Source of the DNA: Tipula vernalis
Lineage: Eukaryota > Arthropoda > Insecta > Diptera > Tipulidae
Reading direction: 5' to 3'
Assembly: GCA_958295665.1 (NCBI GenBank)
Contig: OY282559.1
Coordinates: 264,406,057-264,470,056, forward strand
Length of the DNA: 64,000 nt
This document shows, piece by piece, positions 1-12,203 of this stretch (positions are counted from its first letter, which is position 1; the number at the start of each line of letters is the position of its first letter). The notes under the pieces were generated by a model. That model was not told the origin of the DNA. It saw only the letters and a program-made list of their open reading frames with translations, and made no database searches. The position numbers and the translations under genes are program-made.

Positions 1-411
1 ATATTTACAAGAAAATTTTAATATTTTGCTTTTGACATCTTGAAAATTGTTATTTATTAGTGATAATTTACTTTGGTTTATTTTAGTTAGCATTACTTGC
101 GAATTATTATTATTTATATTAATAGTTGAATTTGTGATATTTTGAATTTTTTCTGTGTTTTGGTTTATAATACTACTATTTAAGTCATAAGAATATTCAA
201 CATTTTGTCCAGAAAAAGAGTGTTCTTTATTGGCAGCTATAACAAATTTACAATGATTTTTAATATGTTTTGAAAAATTCCGAAATCCAGTAAAACCTTG
301 TCCACAATTTAATATTCCACAAATATAAGTAGAATTTGGTAAAAGAAAATGAATGTTTTTTAAATGGAAAAAGAATCTAGAAGTATCATTAAAATTTTCA
401 ACACAATTCAT
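1..411 (-). CDS. C2H2/C2HC zinc-finger protein, partial (runs off left edge)
   Basis: The frame opens at an ATG at 411 on the minus strand and stays open to base 1, so only the first 137 residues are in the window. Near residues 31-54 there is a finger of the form C-x4-C-x12-H-x4-C with an internal phenylalanine. It is followed by an Asn/Ile-rich low-complexity stretch. The finger closely resembles the one at 23458-23204 (C-x5-C-x12-H-x3-C), so both probably belong to one family. It lies 120 bp downstream of, and in the same orientation as, the SAM-like gene at 532-2589. Function is unknown; the finger may bind nucleic acid (inference). A cellular gene or a transposon-borne gene are both possible. 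Confidence 0.5.
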   Translation of the reverse strand, partial: MNCVENFNDTSRFFFHLKNIHFLLPNSTYICGILNCGQGFTGFRNFSKHIKNHCKFVIAANKEHSFSGQNVEYSYDLNSSIINQNTEKIQNITNSTININNNNSQVMLTKINQSKLSLINNNFQDVKSKILKFSCKY

Positions 412-531
412 TTTTATATTCAATTAGATTAAGTGTCAAAAATATTTTAAGGTTTTAATAAATTACAAGCAAGTCAGAAGTAAAAACACATTTTTCAGCA
501 AAATAATCTATTGCGGTTATTAATTTGGAAT

Positions 532-2589
532 TTAAGGATCGATGGGTAAATAAATTTCGTAGAAAAAGTTTTGAATAAAAGTCCAACATAAAACTGACTC
601 CACTGGATATTTTAAATGAAAAATGTGAAAAAGCTTAAAGCAAATATCTATTGCTTTTAAAAAAGTTGGAACTTCATAAATTATATCATTAACATATACA
701 TAAAATCCTCTTATATTAAAAAAGTCATTACCTAGTACTATTATAAATGGCTGAATAGTTTTTTTAGCTTTATATGCACTATCAATTAAATCTATTATTT
801 TGACATTTACATTATTGGACGTTTTAACGAGATAAACACAGCTATTTTGTGAATCCTTAATTGTTGCTTTTAAGATTCTCTTTTTACTGGAGTTGGCTTC
901 GATGACGACACTTCTGTGCGTAGGTGTTATGATTGCGTGTAACAAAAGAAATATGTTATCGTTGAACGAATCTAAAGAAAAAAGAAAACAACTCTGTAAG
1001 TTTTAGGTAATTTATAATTTAAAGATTTTCTACCTTCTGTAACAGTGGTCTCAGCTAATTGGTGAAGCAAATTCACACTTGAACAATCCTTCAATTTTTC
1101 TTTAAAAAATATGGGTGCTTGTTTAGAAAATTCTTTCCATTATTGTCAAATAAATATTGCTCTTTTCCATTGTAAATATGTTGGAAATCAATTTCAACCT
1201 GTCGTATAAAATTAAGATCAACACTAGTTATTACTACTTAAACATATATAGTTAAAAAAAATAACCAAAGTATGTCCAAAAGATTGTTTATACAACTTCC
1301 ATTGCTGCACAATATCTATTATTTTACTTTTCTTTAAATGAAGCTCCCGATATTTCGCGGTTTCCTTCCAATATTTAAAAATAGTGTCAATCGGCTCGAT
1401 GTTGTTATTTAACCAATTTTGTTTAGATTTAAGTTCCGTATCGTCAAAAGCTGTGAAATATGGAGGTTGGAATAAAATAACAAAATTTCAAATTAGTGAC
1501 TAAATATTTATTAATCAAAATTACTTAGATTTTTTTCGTTTTCTGCAATTTCAATTAGATTTTCTGAAGCCTTGGATGTAGACGCAGAGTGCTTTTTAAA
1601 ATTAGGATCTAATTTTCTAAATTTTGTTAGACAATTATGGTATTTATTATACATAAGCCCTCCAGGTTTTGTGTTTTTACGGTGGAAGTAATATATATCC
1701 TGTAAAATGAAAAAAATATAACATATGCTTAACGGTTTTTCTATTTTAATTCCGCGGAATTTGAATATGTCTTAAGTTGTAATTTATTGGTACACAAAAC
1801 AAATTTACAGCTTAGAGATAAAATAAAATGCTATTGGTCAAAACGCATAAACTGAAAATTAGCTTACCTCGTTTTCTTTCGGAAAAATTTTTCCGATTTG
1901 TTGACTTAAACTTTTAAAGTGAGCTGGCTTTACTGTAAATGTGTTTTGATGGACAAGTTGTTCTACGATAAGTTGGGTTAAACTATTTCTATAATTATCA
2001 TTCAAGCTGGTGTTGGTTTTATAACAGTTAATTATAGTCCGTCCTAAGTGAGTTGTATCCAGTAATTTTTTAACATCAAAAACCTAGACTCTTACAAATT
2101 TAAAATTTAAGTACAAAATTGTGTTAAAATATAAACAAAATTTTATTAATATTTAAACTTACATTGTCACTATTTGTTTCTTCCAAGAATTGATCAAAAC
2201 TGCTGGTTCTAGAAATAGTTGATGGAGTTTTTGAAGACTCAATATATGTACTTAACCGATTTTCAAATTTTGTCTTAGCGCCTGGATCTTCGTCTTTATT
2301 AAATATTTGATCAATGTGGCGCTCTTTTAAAATTTTGAATGCTTCAATATCTACACCACAATCTATAAATTAGTAAAGAAATGATTGTACACTTAATAAC
2401 ACATCAGAGAAATAATTATTAAAAATTAATTATTCAAAAACTTAAGTACAAAATATACTTACATTGAAATCTTTCAAAATATTTGTCCAATTCCCACGAT
2501 TTAAGTAATTGAAATACTTCAACAAAACGTGCTTCAATTACAAGAATATCTCCAGAATATTCGACGGAAGATAACGGTATTCCATTCAT
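532..2589 (-). CDS. Seven-exon gene with N-terminal SAM-like segment, uncharacterised family
   Basis: Exons read on the minus strand: 2463-2589, 2163-2362, 1868-2083, 1525-1699, 1266-1450, 1034-1198 and 532-971. Introns begin GTAAG or GT and end AG, and phases agree at all joins but one. The first two exons encode a SAM-like segment (LKSWELDKYFERF, then GVDIEAFKIL). The last exon contains PFIIVLG followed by FLKAIDICFKLFHIF. I know this layout only as an uncharacterised protein type scattered through insect and fish genomes. Exon 6 is 165 nt where phase requires 166, and its two halves read in different frames near 1140. So this copy is either a recent pseudogene or contains a sequencing slip. 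The start at 2589 is the first ATG in frame before the SAM-like segment. The zinc-finger gene follows downstream on the same strand. Confidence 0.55.
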
Positions 2590-4496
2590 GTCCACATTAA
2601 TATTATTTTCACTAATATTTTTAAATACTATTTATTTACACTTGAATAATATTATATAGAATAAATTTTCACTAAAATATGTGTAATTTTAAATAAACCA
2701 ATAAATCTATTACCAAACTACAATCACTTTTTGATTAAAATAGATAACAATTGCACAAATTTTAATGATGAATGCACCACACGCTTAACTCAAATGAGAA
2801 ATACACTAAAATAACTAATTTAAAATGATAGTGAGAGAAAAAGAGAGAACAATAAAATTTTTTACGAAATTTATTTTTTATTTTCGTGGAAACTCATTAA
2901 ATATATCTTTAAATCAAAGAGTGTGCCTTTGGTTTCAGTAAATAATCTCCTTACATTAATGCCAGACTGCTTTTATTTGAAGGCGATAAGGAATATTCAC
3001 CGTTAATATCTGTTTCTAAATTTTACGAAGTATCTAACCCATAACGCATAGAATAAAGATATAAGCCATTATTTAAAATATGTATTTTGTTCGAAAGAAA
3101 ATCTAATCTTGTGTATATATATACATATGATAGTGTATCTTGTGTATATATATGCATATGTATATGAAAAGTAAATATTATTTACCACAAAGAAAAGTTT
3201 ATGGAATTTATTAATGAATCTTCAGTATGCAAACACAATACAATATGCAGTCATTATTTTTACACAATCAATTCTGCAGCCTATAACGAAGATGAAAAAG
3301 TTTCCGTTATCGTTCATTTGGTTTTTAAATGCTGTAAAATTACCAAACCCAAACCTATTTTTACACGATTTTTTGGGAACGAAATGGAAACGTAATTAAC
3401 TTTTAAGCACAGGATTAATTGTAAACATAATATGTACTGTATGTATTTATATATTCTATTTCAAGCTTGTAAAATTAATATCTCTGCTTAAACTTAAAAT
3501 TTAAACTTTTCAACCGCTTCAAACTTATAACGAGTCAATATTTTTATTGCGCAACGGATATTGAGTTTTACAAATTCCCCATTAAGCTTTGTAGCAAACT
3601 ATTTTTACCAAACTTTCAAAATATTTTGATAGACATCACAATTTCGAAAATAATTAAAATGAACCAGACAACACAGTAATTATTTATGTGCCATGAACCA
3701 CTAAGTTTAGTATTCTAGAATGATTGTGAGGACCACAGCTATAGATAACTATATCTCATTATAGTTATATTTATTATGTTATATAAGTTTGGTAAAAATG
3801 CTCATTCCGGTTAGGCATTGCTTTTTAAGGTTGTCTTGTCGGTTGTGGTTTCATTACTTAAAACATAAACTATACTAATAAAATAAACTTTAAATGCAAA
3901 ATGATATCAAAATTTAGCCACATATGGGCATTATACGTTGAAGTCAATGAAGTCAACCAGTATCATACCCATTCTTGAGTTTATGTTCAGCCTTAATAAA
4001 TGGAAGGAAACCGAATATTAAATAACGAATTAAAGAACTTGTTAGAATATTTTGGGTAGTAAACATAGCATACGCTGTTAGACACAATAATACCCTACCA
4101 TTTGGAATCGAGTTTAAATTTGGTTGATTAATAACGAGAACAAAACTTTATTTAAGATTGGTAATCAGAGATTTCAGCTATAATCTTATTATAATTAATA
4201 ATAAATTTGTATTGATACTAAAAAACTATTCTTAGTTTCAAAAATCAAACCAGCGTAATTTTAAGTAAAATTGTGTCGTTAAAATTAATAAGTTGTCTTA
4301 ATTTAAAAGGTCAACACTATTTTAATATCTAAGCAAAATGTCTTTTCATTGAGGTAAAATTCCATTAGCTCAAATATTTTTCCATTGTTTTTAAGATATT
4401 CCATATAGCATCATTCTGTAGACATATTTTCTTTAGATTTAGTCAATGGATTTTTCTGAGTGTATATAATTTTAATTCAGTTTATTGCATCAATGT
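2590..4496. other. Non-coding AT-rich stretch, no gene recognised
   Basis: This includes the probable upstream region of the gene at 532-2589. It has TA/CA microsatellite traces around 3110-3165 and one inverted repeat listed separately. Short open frames at 3201-3399 overlap in two frames and have no recognisable features. Confidence 0.5.
3601..3799. repeat. Short inverted repeat, possible MITE
   Basis: A perfect 15-bp inverted repeat (ATTTTTACCAAACTT at 3601-3615; its complement at 3785-3799) bounds about 200 bp. No clear target duplication was found, so element status is uncertain. Confidence 0.3.
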
Positions 4497-4650
4497 TGAA
4501 ATTTTCTGAATTACAATTGACTATGTAATCTGAATTACATTTGATACTTTCTGAATTACAATTTACTAATCTGAATTACAATTGACGCTTTCTGAATTAA
4601 AACTGACTAATCTGAATTACAATTGATGCTTTCTGAATTAAAATTGGAAA
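4497..4650. repeat. Tandem repeat based on CTGAATTACAATTGA
   Basis: The motif CTGAATTA(C/A)AA(T/C)TGA occurs at least seven times at alternating spacings, with TTTCTGAATT and TAATCTGAATT as the two junction types. Copies differ by point changes, so the array is not recent. Confidence 0.7.
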
Positions 4651-7600
4651 ACGTATAATGTTCTGTTGAGTCCTTATTGGTGGATTTCAGTTATAAGGCA
4701 ATCGGACGATTGTACCGGTTCCGTGGTGGTGCCCTATTAACCATCTTATGTCAGTTATTCTTGGTGCATGCCTGTTATTTTCTCTCATTATTGCTCATCG
4801 AACTAGAATTAGGGGTCGGAGCACAAAATATAATTGAATAATTCTTTTTCTCATTTCGTTATCCTTTTCCAAAATGTAGAATTATACAATAAATAATAAA
4901 AATGTAATAACCGTAAAGACTTAAATTCCAAAAAAAGTTATTCGATTTTACTTTTCGTAGTTATTCGTGCCATATCCTGTATATAATGTTAACTATCTAT
5001 AATTTTGAACGAACATTAGGCACCAAATATAGTGGCGTTAAATGGAAATTAAATTATCAAATTTATTATAACCTTATTTTGAATTAAATAATATTTAATT
5101 ATTGTGTCCCAGCCGTGACCTTCGTCATAACCCTTCGGAAATGGCAGCAAAACTAAAGAATAGCTCTAAAAACCGTTAGGGTATAGGCGATATTCTTAGG
5201 AGATTATTTCATTTCCATTAATACCTTAATTTACAATACGGGGCGTTCATTGCCCTTATCCCTAGGTATGTGTAACGTTTCAAACAGGTATTATTACTTT
5301 TACTAAATCCTTCAAGCATTAAAGCAATTTACCGAATTAAAATAAAATTTTTGTATTATTTTATATATACATGCTCAATTCAACAACTAAGTACCTAATT
5401 AAACAATTCGTCGAAACGCAAAAACAAATCAATTTCATTTTCATTAATGTCTTATTAATACTAATTAAGGCATAAAAAAAACATTTCAATTTCCTATTAA
5501 AATGAGAATACAAAAGAAAAGCAAAAAAAAAAATCAAGGCATAAATAACAGCGCAGCAGAGAGACACAAATAAAAAGCACAGAACGCCCAAGTGGGTGAA
5601 AGAGCGCGCGGAATAATGAAGTAGAAATGTGTATTCATTAAAAATAAATTAAATTTTAAAAATAAAAATTATTTTAATAAAAAAAAAAACTTTTTGTTTT
5701 TGGCCTGAATTGTAAATTAATATTTTTATTTTAAAAAATTTCTCTCAACTTTAATGAATCAGAAATAATTGTTTTTTGTTAATTTGGTACTTTGATTTTA
5801 TTGATTAAAATATTATTTTCTGTCTGTGTGTGGGAATCAGTTAATATAAACGTTGGCACCTACATCAAAAATCAATAAAGTTATAATATGATAACACAAA
5901 AAGCAAATTAAAAATTAAAAGCTTTATAAAATGTTGGTGTTTGTATGCATAATTGGAAAATATTTGTAAGTCGACATCAAACGATCATAACACAATTTTA
6001 TTATATATTATTGATGACTAGAAAAGGAGGAAAACTAAATGAAAAACAACAAATTTGTACGTATATGCTTGTATGTGGCAAAACATTTGATGTGAAAATT
6101 CTCATTAATTTTTCTACATATTCATAAAAGCATTCATTTGGAATTTTATTTAAAACACAAAATTCTTTTTGTGTATCACACATCCATGAACCAATGATAC
6201 ATGGATTGATGCAACTAAAACTAAAAAAAAAATATTTTGTTGAAATACGATTACGATCCATTGTTATGAAAAATCAATTGAACACAACATATCAGATTTT
6301 AAATGATACAAAAACCAAGGTTTTTATTCATGTTGAATTGTCTAATAAGAAATAAATTTAAATTGTTATAATCTACTGTAAGCCTACGTTAGACTTACGT
6401 CCAAATGACAAAACTTGCCGGAACTTGGGCAAAACATCGTCGCTTAGGAATGTAAACAAGTATTGTTGTCAAAAGGACAATCGTAATAATTCAAAAGTAA
6501 ACGTAATGTATGCTCTCTAAATCTAATATTTCATTGGGATGGAATTGTAAGTTTGCCAGCCAGAAAAGCACTTCAATGCAGGTGCGATACAGGAAAAAAC
6601 AATTATACTACATTGTAAAATTACAAATGAAGTAGACATTAGAATGACAAAAATGATGTGTTTAAGCTGAATAGTTAGTGAAAATAATTCATACTCAATA
6701 TTATCTCTTATGATTTTTAATTCGTTTTATGACCTTACAATACAAAAAATTATCAAAATGGAATGAAACCAAGAATAATGATTAATGACATGATTTAAGT
6801 CACAATAAAATAGTGATAAGGGGTTTCAATTTCAACAGATATTTTTTGCCCTCCTTCTTTAAACTCAGAGGATCTATTTTAAGCGCTGATTTATTTCTAG
6901 ATCTCATCATCATAATAAAATTTAAGGATATTTTGACTGTGGTAAATCCTAGGATTTATAATGGCTCACTCATTCGTACTCCGCCACAATGTATCAACTA
7001 CATACATTGGCGTCTGACCTCACCCAATCACTAATTCAGCGTTTCACGCTACTCAACGTTGTCATCATTATACAACCAGTGAGCTACTGTCTCTTCTACA
7101 TGAAGAGACAACGCAAAACAAAATAAATAAAATTAAATTTTTTTTTTTTTAAATCAGTCTCGTCTTGGATTTAGACATATCAACTGCTACTTTACAAAAT
7201 GTGTGTTAAAAACTAATTTAAAATTAAATTGTATAAAATAAATTACACAAATTAATGAAAATTTAATTAACTCATTAACAAATAAATAACTGTGCAACAC
7301 AAAATACATACAAACGTTTACATGTCTGTCTATTAATTAGAACTTGTAACTTTTATTGATTTCTTCCCAGAATCGCAATAAAATTTATGAACATTTTGAC
7401 AGCCGTAATTCTAGTTTTCTTCCCAGAAATTATTGGCTCGACTTGTTTTGTTCCATTTCCTTTATACGGGTACAATACGGAGGAAGCAAAGATGGTACAC
7501 ACATGAATTAAAGAAATTTAACCCTAGAGACAGGATCAATTTAACCCTTACCTCAAATTCGATTGTAAATATCTTAAAAGCATTTTAAAAATTTACGGGC

Positions 7601-7779
7601 CTGAGGCTCTCTAGCCATATAGATAGTTTTGAATACTAACTGCATGTTAAGGTGCTCTATTTTGAAGTTCGTATATCTCGAAGTTCGTCGTCATTCTGAC
7701 CCTTTTGGCTACCAATCGTCGGATTACTCCGAAAAAAACAATTTTTATTTTTACATTTCAAATTGAACCTTAAGAAAAC
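4651..7779. other. Non-coding stretch, no gene recognised
   Basis: AT-rich DNA with homopolymer runs (for example near 5675 and 7140). Small open frames at 5361-5591, 5945-6261 and 6813-7034 lack recognisable domains and in part overlap each other on opposite strands. An 8-bp hairpin (GTCTCTTC/GAAGAGAC) lies near 7088-7108. Nothing else could be named. Confidence 0.4.
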
Positions 7780-9240
7780 TATATGTATGGCCAATTAGGA
7801 TGGAATTTATCTATTTCTTAACGGATTTTAGTGAAATTTGACATTCGCGATGGAAATGGGATTCTAAAATAGCCAAGTAGGATGGATCTTGCCTATTTCT
7901 TAACCGATTATGATGAAATTTGACATATGCGTTGTAAATGTGATTCTACACTGAAAAAAATTTACTGCGTTTTATTTACGAATGGCGTTCGTTAACCACA
8001 ATTCGTACTATTAATGTAAAAATTGTTCATTTTTACGTAAACAAAAAAATTTGGAAAAAAATCATACAAATGTATGCATTAATAGTAAGGCGATCAACAT
8101 GGCGTTTTTACTGCCCCTATTTCTTATCTGATTATATTTTTATTTTTAAGTTCTAGTTTATTAAAAGCAAATGTGATAATATGCTTATAATTTAAAAGCC
8201 TAACATTTTATCAACTTCCATACAAATTAAATAAAGCAATATTATAAAAGGAAATTTTATGTTTTTTATTTTTTTATACTGCGCTGTATAAATTTTACGA
8301 ATTTATTTATAAAACGATCCAGAAATACGTTCCTATTACGAATCCTACATAAATATTATGTAATTTTGTTTATCAATTATGAACCCGTTACTCCATTTAA
8401 AATATTCAATATATTTATGAAAATAATCATCATATTTATGTATTATTCTTAACCACTGAGTATGCCGTTCTTCCTGTATACGAATAATTTCGTATGCACA
8501 AATAATGAATTTTTAAACTTATATGTATGAATTTATTCGTTAATTTGACGTAACATTTCATTATAGCTAGAACAATTTTATGTTATCTTTACTTTCTTAC
8601 GTTAACAATAAGAATTTGTTCATCCACAAATGCTTTTAACTGCATTAAAATTATAACATTTTTCGTATCTTATATGAATCAATTCATAAATATTACAACG
8701 TAAATAGTCAAACATAAAATAATTTTTTTTTATTTGTTTCACCATATTAACGTATGGCTCAGATTTAACGAATTTTTCTTACTATTAATGCATTTTTTGT
8801 CTGCATTGATGTAGGATTTTTTTCAGTGTAAAATGATTTTTGGATGAAGATCTGGAATATGACCAAGTATTATGGCATTTGCTTATTTCTCAACCAATTA
8901 TGATAAAATTCGGCTTGGGCATTGGAAATGGGCTTCTAAACTGATCGGTGGATGTAGTTCTGGAATATGGATAAGTATGATGGAACTTGCCTGTTTCTCA
9001 ACCTATTATGATGAAACTTAACCTGTAATGGCATGCATGTCCCTGGAAATGGGATTCTAAAATGAGTTTTAAATCGAGTTCTGGAATATGGCCAGTTGAG
9101 ATAGGACTTGTGCATTTATTAACGGATTTTAATGGAATCTCGCAGGTGCGATGGTAATGGAATGTTAAAATGATTTTTACATAATGTTTTGAAATATGGC
9201 CGTGTAGAACGAAACTTGGCTATACAATGTAATTCGAGAT
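7780..9240. repeat. Diverged tandem repeat, unit about 80-120 bp
   Basis: Successive units share the order 'gaatatggcc/aagtaggatgga', 'cctatttcttaaccgatta', 'tgatgaaatttgac' and 'ggaaatgggattctaaaatg'. About five or six units are visible, two before and three or four after the MITE at 7949-8828. Units differ by many substitutions and small indels. No coding capacity was seen. Confidence 0.7.
7949..8828. mobile_element. MITE-like element, 880 bp, TA target duplication
   Basis: It begins CACTGAAAAAAAT and ends ATTTTTTTCAGTG, a perfect terminal inverted repeat of 12-13 bp, flanked on both sides by TA (7947-7948 and 8829-8830). The flanking repeat unit reads GATTCTAAAATGA in a sister copy around 9052-9064, which is the expected empty site. 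The TA duplication suggests mobilisation by a Tc1/mariner-type transposase (inference). The interior has no open frame. Confidence 0.75.
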
Positions 9241-9727
9241 TGCGAATGAGGATTTAGACTAATATTTCTAATTCCGAAACTCTTTACTACCGTTATTAGT
9301 TTCAATACTGACCCGCGGGTCCGCTAGACACTATATTTTTTTTAACAAAGCCAAACTTACCTCTCCGACAGCAAATACTCTGAAAACATAATCCAAAGTT
9401 TAAAGCGGTGGATTGGTAAGAAAATGTTTTAATGGAATTTGGAATCTTGATCGTTTAGAAATTGAAATAGTATGTTTCTTAAAAAAACCTCAACAGCTGC
9501 GTGATTCACAGAAACCTAAATAGGTGTAAAATCAATTTTTGGGTCACATTTTCTTCTGTTCGTTTGAAACTTTAAAGTTCATATAATCGGTTAATAGATA
9601 AGTTATATTTTAATTGACCATAAAATATTTCCGAACTTTAAACTCCATCCTAATTGGCAATTCTTATAATTTAAAATGTAAAAAATTCAATTTTAAGTGT
9701 AAAAGGATCAATTTGAAGTGTAAAACC
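9241..9727. other. Non-coding stretch, no gene recognised
   Basis: This resembles decayed continuation of the preceding repeat region, with phrases such as 'cggttaatagataagtta' and 'ccatcctaattgg'. No gene was seen. Confidence 0.4.
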
Positions 9728-10235
9728 TGTATGATGTTATAATGGTATGTTGGTATAATGGTATGATGGTATATGACCGTATGATAGTAAGATGGTATAT
9801 TGGTATGTTGGTACTATAGTATAATGGCACGATTGTATGACGGTACGACGGTGTCGTGGTAAAATGGTATGTATGGTAGTATGATTGTGTGATGTTAATA
9901 TGATATAGTGGTATGATTCATTGATATTATTGTATGACAGTATGACAGTATGATGGTATGATTATATGATGGTATAATGGTATGATGGTATGATTATAGG
10001 GACGGTATGTTGGTATTTATGATTATAATATTGTATGATGGCACGAAGGTGTGGTCGTATGAAGGTGTGGTGGATTGATGGTAAGATATACATCATGGTG
10101 TGATGGGTGGGGGGGGGTTCGTTCGACGTCACTATAGTAGAATGATACGATTGTATGATGGTTCATTGGTATAGTGTCATGATGGTATGATGGAATAATG
10201 GTATGATGGAATGGTTGTTTAATGTTATGGTAGTA
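9728..10235. repeat. Degenerate minisatellite of GGTATGAT-type units
   Basis: About 500 bp consists largely of variants of ATGGTATGATGGT in one orientation (TATAATGGTATGTTGG and similar), so the plus strand is rich in G and T and poor in C. A GGGTGGGGGGGGG run lies at about 10108-10118. Confidence 0.8.
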
Positions 10236-10237
10236 CG

Positions 10238-10344
10238 ACGGTTGTTATGCCGGTATGCCGGTGGGTATGGTTTAGTTGAACGGTTCTTAACGGTTTAGGT
10301 GACGGTTCTTATGCCGGTATGCCGGTGAGTATGGTTTAGTTGAA
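10238..10344. repeat. Two direct copies of a 43-bp unit, period 64
   Basis: The unit runs from ACGGTT(G/C)TTATGCCGG through GGTATGGTTTAGTTGAA at 10238-10280 and again at 10302-10344. The copies differ at only about two positions. Confidence 0.8.
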
Positions 10345-11394
10345 ATTGAGTTGGATTTGAGAGAAGTTCGGTTAGGGTTTAAGGTTTAGTGGAAGATTAG
10401 ATTGTATTGAGTTCATACACGTATGTAGCTTTCGAATCTAGTTAATTTTGGGATTGATTTGGAAAATAAGTGTAGAGTTGAGCAGAGGGTTGAGATTTGG
10501 GCCGAGCTAAGTTGAGTAGACGTCTTGACGTAGAATTATGATTTAGTTAGCTTGCATTGGGGTGTGAGTTATTCGGTTGGGGAATTATTTAAGGGTTGAT
10601 TTGGAGCTAGGTTGAGGGTTGATTTGCAAGTTAATTAAAGATTGACTTGGTGATTTATTTGATGACTGGGTTGACCGTTAATTTGGTGATTGCGTTTAGG
10701 ATTAGGAGTTGGAGGTGAAGCTGAAGATTGAAATAAGAGGTTCATTTCTGGATTGATTTGGGAATTGAATTAATCAAAACCGAAGTTCTGACCACTTTAT
10801 GAGATTTCAGCCCTTTATATTTGTATACTTGCAATTATGAAACGGAAGAATATTTGTTTGCTACGGCTGCTATAAAGCAACTTGTCTTTCACCTTCTTAC
10901 TCCATACATGAAACAAAAACTATAAAATGCCACACTACCTTTTGAAATATGCAAAGTTATTTAGCTTATTCTTGATCATAAACCAATTATAAAAAAGAGC
11001 AAGAGGTTGAGTTTCCCTTTACGAGGAGGATAAAAAAACTAAAATGCAATGTCCGTCATGCATGCGTCCGATGTCCGATGCACATTGTGTCTGTTTATGT
11101 AATGATTGCGCCGATTATTATCACAAGTTTAATTATTTTTTGGAAAAAAAAATATTTATGTTTTTGTGAATCCAAAATTCAATTAAACAATAACTTCATA
11201 CATCATAAATTTATCTGGTTAATGCGTCATATCAAAACTCAAACTTAGTTGAATGAATTAAAGCTCCGAATTTAAGCAAAAAAAAAAATTGACTGATCTA
11301 AATTTATACCAAAAGTTATACCAAAATTTAATGGTAGTCCTAGAAATCTTCACCGATTTATTTATTGTTGTGAAATTATTCAAAAGCCCTTAAA
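10345..11394. other. G/T-skewed non-coding DNA, then AT-rich DNA
   Basis: From 10345 to about 10790 the plus strand is full of loose GATTGAGTTGG/GGTTGA motifs with very little C. After that the base composition returns to the local AT-rich norm. No gene was seen. Confidence 0.5.
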
Positions 11395-12203
11395 AACCGA
11401 GGAACAGATCAAATTAGTCTTCTAATAGCTCGATTAACTGGGAAAGCTTACAATGTCTTGAGATATAAAGAATTTAAAACTTTTAAAGAAGTAAAATCTG
11501 AATTTAAAAGGCAGTTTGGAGAGACCTGTTCATCTGCGCAGATACAGTTAGAGCTTCTTCAAAGTTTTTAATCCAAAACTGAAAATATACAATCGTATGC
11601 AAATCTTATATTACAATTGCAAACTGAATTGAATGAACGTTGTTTTAATACACTCGGATAATCCAACGAAGAAATATTACACCTAAACGTCTGATTCCTT
11701 CAATTAAATTAATCGTGAAGGCATGTAGGTTCGACAAGCTAAGAGATGCCGTAGCCCAAGCATATGAAGAGGAAATTAATTTCCAAAATAAACCCAATTT
11801 TTCCAATATTACTCCAACTAGCAACAAATTTTCTATTAAATGTCAAGTTTGTCGTATAATGGGCCATAGTGGTGATGTTGGTTTTCTGCGGTATCGCGTC
11901 AATAATCCAACTTCAGCAAATAAAACCATCAATTCTAATATTCGGGTTATTTGCGCATATTGTAGAAATATTGAACATCATATTCAGGAGTGTCGGAAAC
12001 GACAATACAAGCAAAATCAATCATATTCCGCGGCAAGAGTTACCACATCCTCAAATTTGCTTCAAAATTCGACTAATAAGCCAAATTCGGGAAACTCGAT
12101 AAAACTCGAAAATTTGCCGGGTACCAGTTCTAGAGTTAAAATTCATTCATTCGGTACCCATTATCAAATAATACTATTGAAAAGGCCTCAAACACTATGT
12201 TAA
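11395..12203 (+). pseudogene. gag: Ty3/gypsy gag remnant with zinc knuckles
   Basis: From about 11420 the text LIARLTGKAYNVL is followed by a capsid-like stretch and then stops near 11571, 11658, 11691 and 11711. The last piece, 11715-12203, is open for 162 residues. It carries two cysteine motifs, C-x2-C-x4-H (CQVCRIMGH, degenerate after that) and C-x2-C-x4-H-x4-C (CAYCRNIEHHIQEC). Gag would package the element's RNA; this copy cannot make a full protein. Confidence 0.7.

Noticed and set aside
6001..6261. Minus-strand frame with several cysteines
   Set aside because: Cysteine spacing fits no THAP or zinc-finger pattern, and an opposite-strand frame of similar length overlaps it.
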